A stretch of DNA of 64,000 nucleotides from VRUE01 sp036403515 (GTDB lineage: Bacteria > Actinomycetota > Thermoleophilia > Solirubrobacterales > 70-9), in the NCBI GenBank assembly GCA_036403515.1, contig DASWQV010000059.1:1-64000 (forward strand), written 5' to 3'. This document shows, in pieces, positions 59,881 through 64,000 of the stretch; position 1 is the first letter of the stretch; every line of letters begins with the position of its first letter. The translations under genes were made by a program, and so were the position numbers. The notes below the pieces were generated by a model, which was given only the letters and a program-made list of their open reading frames with translations, ran no database searches and had not been told where the DNA came from.

Positions 59881-60671
59881 GCCGCGGGTGGCTTGGCGGC
59901 GAGCGGCGGGAAGTCCGGCTGGCGGCGCTCGACAAAGCTCTCGACGCCCTCGCGGAAGTCGGGACGTTCGAAGGAGCGCTCCATATGCTCGACCGCGTCG
60001 GCGGTCGACTCCGCAAGGCCCTGCTCCAGGTCGGTGTAGAGCTGGCGCTTGATCACCGCCATCGAGGCGGGGGAGCTGTTGCGGGCCAGCTCGAGGGCGT
60101 AGGCGTGGGCCTCATCGGCCACTTCCTCCGGCGAGGTGACCCTGTCGACCACGCCGAGCCGCTCACCCTCCTCGGCGAGGAAGGTGCGGCCAGAGAGCAG
60201 AAGATCCAGCGCCGTGGACGTGCCCGCGATGCGCGGCAGGACCCAGGAGAGGCCGTACTCGGCGATCAGGCCGCGGCGTGCGAACGCCGTCGTCAGCTTC
60301 GCGCCGGCCGCGGCGAAGCGGATGTCGCACATCATCGCGATCACGAATCCGAGCCCGGCGCAGGGGCCGTTGATCGCGGCGATCACGGGCTTGCGAAGCG
60401 AGCGCGGCAGGCTCTGCGGGCGGGGATCGGGCTCCGCGGTCGAGCCGCTGCGCTCGACCTCCTGCAGATAGTCGAAGTCCGCCCCGGCGCAGAAGCCGCC
60501 GCCTGCGCCGGTGACGACGATCGCCCGCACCTGCGGATCGGCGTCGGCGTCCTCGAGGCGATCGAAATAGGCGCGGCCGAGCTGCGGGGTCCAGGCGTTG
60601 AGCGAGTCGGGCCGGTTCAGCGTGATCCGTGCCACGCCGTCTTCGATCTCGTAAAGGACGGCCTCGCTCAC
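59877..60671 (-). CDS. Enoyl-CoA hydratase/isomerase family protein
   Basis: 264 residues with crotonase signatures: ITLNRPDSLNAWTPQLGR, oxyanion loop VTGAGGGFCAGADFDYLQ, and GPCAGLGFVIAMMCDIRFAA followed by RRGLIAEYGLSWVLPRIAG, which supplies the catalytic glutamate. It acts on an acyl-CoA thioester in fatty-acid-like or ring-derived catabolism. Its start overlaps the amidohydrolase stop by 4 bases, so the two are co-translated. Confidence 0.85.
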   Translation of the reverse strand: MSEAVLYEIEDGVARITLNRPDSLNAWTPQLGRAYFDRLEDADADPQVRAIVVTGAGGGFCAGADFDYLQEVERSGSTAEPDPRPQSLPRSLRKPVIAAINGPCAGLGFVIAMMCDIRFAAAGAKLTTAFARRGLIAEYGLSWVLPRIAGTSTALDLLLSGRTFLAEEGERLGVVDRVTSPEEVADEAHAYALELARNSSPASMAVIKRQLYTDLEQGLAESTADAVEHMERSFERPDFREGVESFVERRQPDFPPLAAKPPAA

Positions 60672-61564
60672 CGCTCGGCCCCCGCAGCCTGCAGCGCCGC
60701 CTCGACCTGCTCGAGCAGGCGCTGGGCGTTGCCGCCGAGGTACGCGGCTCTCGATTGCGGCCTCAATCCGAGGCTGTCGATCTCCTCCAGGGCGCGCTCA
60801 TAGCGGAGCATCGGCCAGTCGGCGCCGAACAGGACCTGCTCGCGCAGCACCGTGTCCATCATGTGGGCGATGTCGCCCCAGCCTCCGCCGGCTCCGGGGG
60901 CCATGTAGCGGGGGGCGATCGCGCCGAACTCGAGGTAGACGTTCCTGTGCTTCCAGGCGACCGCGGCCGCCTCGTGGGGCCAGGGCCAGCCGCCGTGGTG
61001 GCAGATCAGGGTCAGCTGCGGGAAGTCGCAGGCGATCCGGTCGATCAGGAAGGGCCGCTCGTATTCGAGTGGGCCGTGCGAGGAGAAGTTGATCCCGGTG
61101 TGCAGGCCGACCGGGACGCCGAGCTGGGCGCAGCGCGCGTAGACGGGATAGCAGCGGCGATCGGTCGGCGAGATGCCCAGGAAGCCGGGCTCGAAAACGA
61201 TCCCGCGCAGGCCTAGCCCGAGGATCGCCCTGTCGACCTCGTGGACGGCGTCCATCACCTTGCGGGGGTCGACGCAACCGAAGCCGCAGGCGACGCGGTC
61301 GGGGTTGTCCTGGACCACCGCGGCGAGGCGGTCGTTCAGCTCCCCGGGGTCGGCCCACTCGACCTCTGCCTGCATCACGCCGCGCTCGACGCCGACCGCC
61401 TCGGCTTCCTCGCGCCAGTCCTCGACGGTGCACTCGAGGTTGCTGAGGAAACCGTCGTAGACCTCGTCGTAGTGGAGGTACTCCTCGGGAACCGGGGGCT
61501 GTGGCTCCTCGCGCGAGTTGCGCGTCGGCAGCTTGACCCTGAAGTCGATGATCGTCTCGGCCAT
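60668..61564 (-). CDS. Amidohydrolase family (PF04909-type) TIM-barrel protein
   Basis: 298 residues. IIDFRVKLPTRNSREEPQ replaces the common DxHxH start, then GFGCVDPRKVMDAVHEVDRA, GLHTGINFSSHG with a probable metal-binding His, LICHHGGWPWPHEAAAVAWK and VLFGADWPMLRYERALEEID, the standard order of the ACMSD/decarboxylase-like family. The first metal-ligand motif is degenerate (D-F-R), so activity may differ from decarboxylases. Placed between two crotonases, it probably serves the same catabolic route. Confidence 0.75.
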   Translation of the reverse strand: MAETIIDFRVKLPTRNSREEPQPPVPEEYLHYDEVYDGFLSNLECTVEDWREEAEAVGVERGVMQAEVEWADPGELNDRLAAVVQDNPDRVACGFGCVDPRKVMDAVHEVDRAILGLGLRGIVFEPGFLGISPTDRRCYPVYARCAQLGVPVGLHTGINFSSHGPLEYERPFLIDRIACDFPQLTLICHHGGWPWPHEAAAVAWKHRNVYLEFGAIAPRYMAPGAGGGWGDIAHMMDTVLREQVLFGADWPMLRYERALEEIDSLGLRPQSRAAYLGGNAQRLLEQVEAALQAAGAER

Positions 61565-61565
61565 C

Positions 61566-62345
61566 TCAGGCTTGCGCTTTCCCTCGATCGCCCCCAGCGC
61601 CGCTTGCGAAGCCGCCAGTGCGCTGAAGCTGCTCCTCGGATCCCTCCAGCTCCGTCATGTAGGAGCGATAGAGGCGCATGCTCTGCTCGAGCGGGGCGCC
61701 GAGCCCGCGCAGGGCGAGCTCCTTTGTCATCGCCACCGCGTCGGGAGCGCGGGAGCCGATCGTCGCGGCCAGCCGCCGCGCCTGCGGCATCAGCTCGTCG
61801 GGCTCTACGAGCTCGTTGACGAGGCCGATTCGGAGGGCCTCGTCGGCACCGATGAACTCACCGCTCAGCAGCAGCCTCATCGCGTTGCCGAGGCCGACGA
61901 CGGCCGGCAGCCGCAGGGCGCCAAAGCCGTGCAGGAGGTTCCACTTCACCTCCGGCGACCCGAACTGCGAGCTCGGGGTAGCGAGGCGGATGTCGCAGAA
62001 GAGCGCCAGCTCGAGGCCCCCGGCCACCGCATAGCCGTCGATCGCCGCGATCAGGGGCTTCGAGACGGTCAGGCCGAGGTCCCAGCGCTCGGCTTTCCAA
62101 GATTTCCAGCGCTCGTCCCTGCGCGGCTGGTTGTGCATCTCCTTCAGGTCCGCGCCCGCGGAGAACGCTCGGCCTCCAGCTCCGCTGACGATGCCGACCC
62201 GTATCTGCGGATCGGCATCGATCCTTTCGAGTGCTGCTGTCACTTCCCCGTAGGTCGCCGTATCCATCGCGTTGAGCGCGCCGGGCCGGTTGAGGGTCAC
62301 CATCCCGACACCCTCCGATTGCTCCTCGATGACTGGCATCTTCAC
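61566..62345 (-). CDS. Enoyl-CoA hydratase/isomerase family protein, second copy
   Basis: 259 residues. VTLNRPGALNAMDTATYGEV, the oxyanion loop VSGAGGRAFSAGADLKEMHN, GYAVAGGLELALFCDIRLA and FGSPEVKWNLLHGFGALRLP identify a crotonase. It is only distantly similar to the enzyme at 59877-60671, so they likely act on different intermediates of one pathway. It lies one base before the amidohydrolase start. Confidence 0.85.
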   Translation of the reverse strand: MKMPVIEEQSEGVGMVTLNRPGALNAMDTATYGEVTAALERIDADPQIRVGIVSGAGGRAFSAGADLKEMHNQPRRDERWKSWKAERWDLGLTVSKPLIAAIDGYAVAGGLELALFCDIRLATPSSQFGSPEVKWNLLHGFGALRLPAVVGLGNAMRLLLSGEFIGADEALRIGLVNELVEPDELMPQARRLAATIGSRAPDAVAMTKELALRGLGAPLEQSMRLYRSYMTELEGSEEQLQRTGGFASGAGGDRGKAQA

Positions 62346-62382
62346 GCTCCTCTCACTCGCGCGGACATCGACGACACACGGT

Positions 62383-63870
62383 TCACGGTTGAACCCGCCC
62401 GGTCGGCCCCGGCGTGTAGGGCGGCACGTCGGCGCGGACGTCGGCCTCCTCCGGCGTCGCCGCCGCGAACAGCTGCCCCGCTTCGACCAGCCGCGCCGGG
62501 TTGCGACGCTCCAGGTAGGCGGCTATGACCGCGGCGACGGCGATCGTCGCCAGGGTCGCCCAGATGAAGTAGCGCAGCGGCGAGGGCGGCGTGGGGTGGA
62601 CGTTGCCGTAGGTGACTATTCCCACCCCGACGATGCCGATGATCGGCACCACCAGGTGCCGCCAGACCGAGAACTCCGAACGGTGCTGCTCGTAGTAGTA
62701 CTTGACCACGCCCACGCCCAGCAGCGCGTAGGCCGCGATGAAGAACAGCGTCGCGATATAGGCGGCCCAGGACGCGAGTTCACCCGGTTCGTAGATCGAG
62801 CCGAGGATCAGTGTGATCGCGAGGAACACCACTGTGACCACTACGATCGCCCGCGCGGGGGCGCCCTTGCCGTTGACGTGATCGAACCACCGCGGCAGCA
62901 TCCGATCGCGCCCCATCGAGAAGATCATCCGCGAGGCGGCGGTCACGGTGACGATGTTCAGCGCGATGAAGCTGGTCATCACCGCGATGATCGAGAGGGT
63001 GCCCAGGAACGGGCCCGAGAAGGACCTCGCCAGTGTGTCGAACGGCGTGCCGTCGCTCTGCAGGGCTTCGAGCCCCGCTTCGTTGAGCCCGAAGCCGACC
63101 ACTCCCGAGTAGATCAGCAGCACGTAGAAGGCGCCGACGGCGAGCGTCGTGACCAGGACCGCCCGGGGGATCGTTCGCCGCGGTTCATGAGCCTCCTCGC
63201 CGAGCGTGGTCGAGGACTCGAAGCCGACGAAGGCGAAGATCGCGAAGACGAGGCCGTAGATCACGCCGGAGAATCCCAGTGCGCTTTCCGATGGGTCGAA
63301 GGGCTTCAGGCTGAGCCCGTCGGCGCCCCCGTTGAAGAGGACGATCAGCGCGATCACGCCGAAGACGATGATCTCGAAGGCGAGGAAGAAGAGCCCGACG
63401 CGCAGCGACGGGGTGAGGCCGATGACGGTCAGCACCGCGGTGAAGATGATCAGGGCGGCGGCGAGCCACTGCCAGGCGATGCTGACGCCCTGGCCGTCCA
63501 GGTATTCGCTGACGAAGGTGGAGAAGAAGCAGAGCTGGAACGGCAGCAGCAGCACGTAGGCGCCGAACAGCATCACTCCGGTGACGAAGCCGACCTTTGG
63601 CCCGAACGCGTGGGAGAGGTAGTTGTAGAAGGAGCCGGCCGCCGGCAGCTTGCGCGCGAACTCGCCGATGATCACGGCGAGGCACAGCGAGAAGAGCATG
63701 CCGACGAGCATCGCGAAGGGAGAGGCAAAGCCGCTCTCGCTCGCGATGAAGACGAATCCGGCGGTGGCGCCCGCCGCCGGGCCGATCAGCGCCGCCGATT
63801 GCACGACCGCGCCTCCGAGGCCAGTGGATCCTCCGCGCAGTGTGGAGACCCGGTGTGATGTCGACTCCAT
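62383..63870 (-). CDS. APC-superfamily amino acid permease
   Basis: 495 residues with about 12 transmembrane helices. The start GLGGAVVQSAALIGPAAGAT, then EFARKLPAAGSFYNYLSHAF (the substrate-site GxF-Y region), FESSTTLGEEAHEPRRTIPR and RDRMLPRWFDHVNGKGAPAR are typical of the APC family of amino acid/polyamine/organocation transporters. It lies upstream of the crotonase-amidohydrolase genes on the same strand, 37 bases away, so it may import their substrate. Confidence 0.85.
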   Translation of the reverse strand: MESTSHRVSTLRGGSTGLGGAVVQSAALIGPAAGATAGFVFIASESGFASPFAMLVGMLFSLCLAVIIGEFARKLPAAGSFYNYLSHAFGPKVGFVTGVMLFGAYVLLLPFQLCFFSTFVSEYLDGQGVSIAWQWLAAALIIFTAVLTVIGLTPSLRVGLFFLAFEIIVFGVIALIVLFNGGADGLSLKPFDPSESALGFSGVIYGLVFAIFAFVGFESSTTLGEEAHEPRRTIPRAVLVTTLAVGAFYVLLIYSGVVGFGLNEAGLEALQSDGTPFDTLARSFSGPFLGTLSIIAVMTSFIALNIVTVTAASRMIFSMGRDRMLPRWFDHVNGKGAPARAIVVVTVVFLAITLILGSIYEPGELASWAAYIATLFFIAAYALLGVGVVKYYYEQHRSEFSVWRHLVVPIIGIVGVGIVTYGNVHPTPPSPLRYFIWATLATIAVAAVIAAYLERRNPARLVEAGQLFAAATPEEADVRADVPPYTPGPTGRVQP

Positions 63871-63927
63871 GCCTTACCTCACTTCCATTTGTCGTCAGCG
63901 GTCGCTCATCTCAGGACGGCCATCGGT

Positions 63928-64000
63928 TCAACTTCTCCTGTTCCAGTCGGGCAGCTCGCGGTCGCGGTCCCAGGCGCCGGCGAGCGGGTCCTCGACTTCC
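63928..64000 (-). CDS. C-terminal end of a further gene (partial)
   Basis: Reading in from the window edge on the minus strand, 23 codons (EVEDPLAGAWDRDRELPDW core) end in TGA at 63928-63930. The text is protein-like and lies 57 bases before the permease start on the same strand, so it is probably the next gene of the catabolic cluster. Too short to identify. Confidence 0.45.
   Translation of the reverse strand, partial: EVEDPLAGAWDRDRELPDWNRRS

Noticed and set aside
62272..63858. 528-codon plus-strand frame opposite the amino acid permease
   Set aside because: Extremely charged Asp/Glu/Arg/His composition is the antisense of hydrophobic codons; the permease on the minus strand has clear family motifs.
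1..64000. CRISPR array, rRNA operon or chromosomal origin
   Set aside because: I saw no regularly spaced repeats with unique spacers, no rRNA sequence and no DnaA-box cluster. The direct repeats found (23183-23219, 42161/50731) are too few.

Overview
The window looks like a chromosome segment of a high-GC actinobacterium of the Thermoleophilia/Solirubrobacterales kind. The main clue is a set of large secreted proteins with the export signal style (VA)xLALFVALGGSSYAA (10485-11087; a variant at 4257-4883) and multi-domain surface proteins typical of that group. Codon use is strongly GC-rich in most genes, which creates many long spurious antisense frames.

Left arm (1-11946). The edge is the tip of an IS481-like insertion sequence whose transposase start lies in a hairpin. 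Then come a lipocalin-like enzyme gene (minus strand), a run of secreted or membrane proteins with noticeably lower GC (1231-6689), and an operon of a sigma-70-like protein with a zinc finger and membrane anchor, an Ig-like surface protein, a small secreted protein and a LysM protein, closed by a strong terminator.

Central mobile element (about 12.5-42.2 kb). An ArsR-type regulator and a perfect palindrome precede one very long chain of overlapping genes: TcpC, a TcpD-like protein, TcpE, a VirB4-type ATPase, a VirB6-like membrane protein, a transglycosylase/CHAP hydrolase, two C5-cytosine DNA methyltransferases, a coupling-type ATPase, a replication-relaxation protein, an N4/N6 DNA methyltransferase, an excisionase-like protein and a tyrosine integrase. 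This is an integrative and conjugative element (ICE) of the Gram-positive Tcp type. Its cargo arm holds small accessory genes, a broken homing-endonuclease-type repeat gene, and a probable defence island: a membrane protein, a SIR2-NACHT NTPase and a KAP P-loop NTPase.

Attachment region (42.0-50.9 kb). A complete tRNA-His(GTG) gene at 42131-42204 and a 3' tRNA-His fragment at 50732-50775, each with matching flanks and a matching terminator, bound an 8.6 kb segment without integrase and rich in frame-disrupted genes. It carries a secreted protein sharing its C-terminal domain with the membrane protein of the defence island. I read it as a second, decaying element inserted next to the first.

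Right arm (50.9-64 kb) is ordinary chromosome: a pentapeptide-repeat membrane protein, a secreted CocE/NonD hydrolase, a TetR/deazaflavin-oxidoreductase divergent pair with two operators, a Ser/Thr kinase, a DUF11/RTX-type protein, a 35-residue membrane peptide, nitronate monooxygenase, and a minus-strand catabolic cluster (two enoyl-CoA hydratases, an amidohydrolase, an APC permease).

The most interesting signals are: a 31-nt motif (CCACTT-17 nt-GTAGTA) repeated before the sigma-like gene, the ArsR gene and the conjugation operon; a methyltransferase gene whose second frame carries its own conserved signature; an integrase fused to an Mrr-type winged helix that is duplicated in the same operon; and the SIR2-NACHT/KAP pair beside the tRNA.
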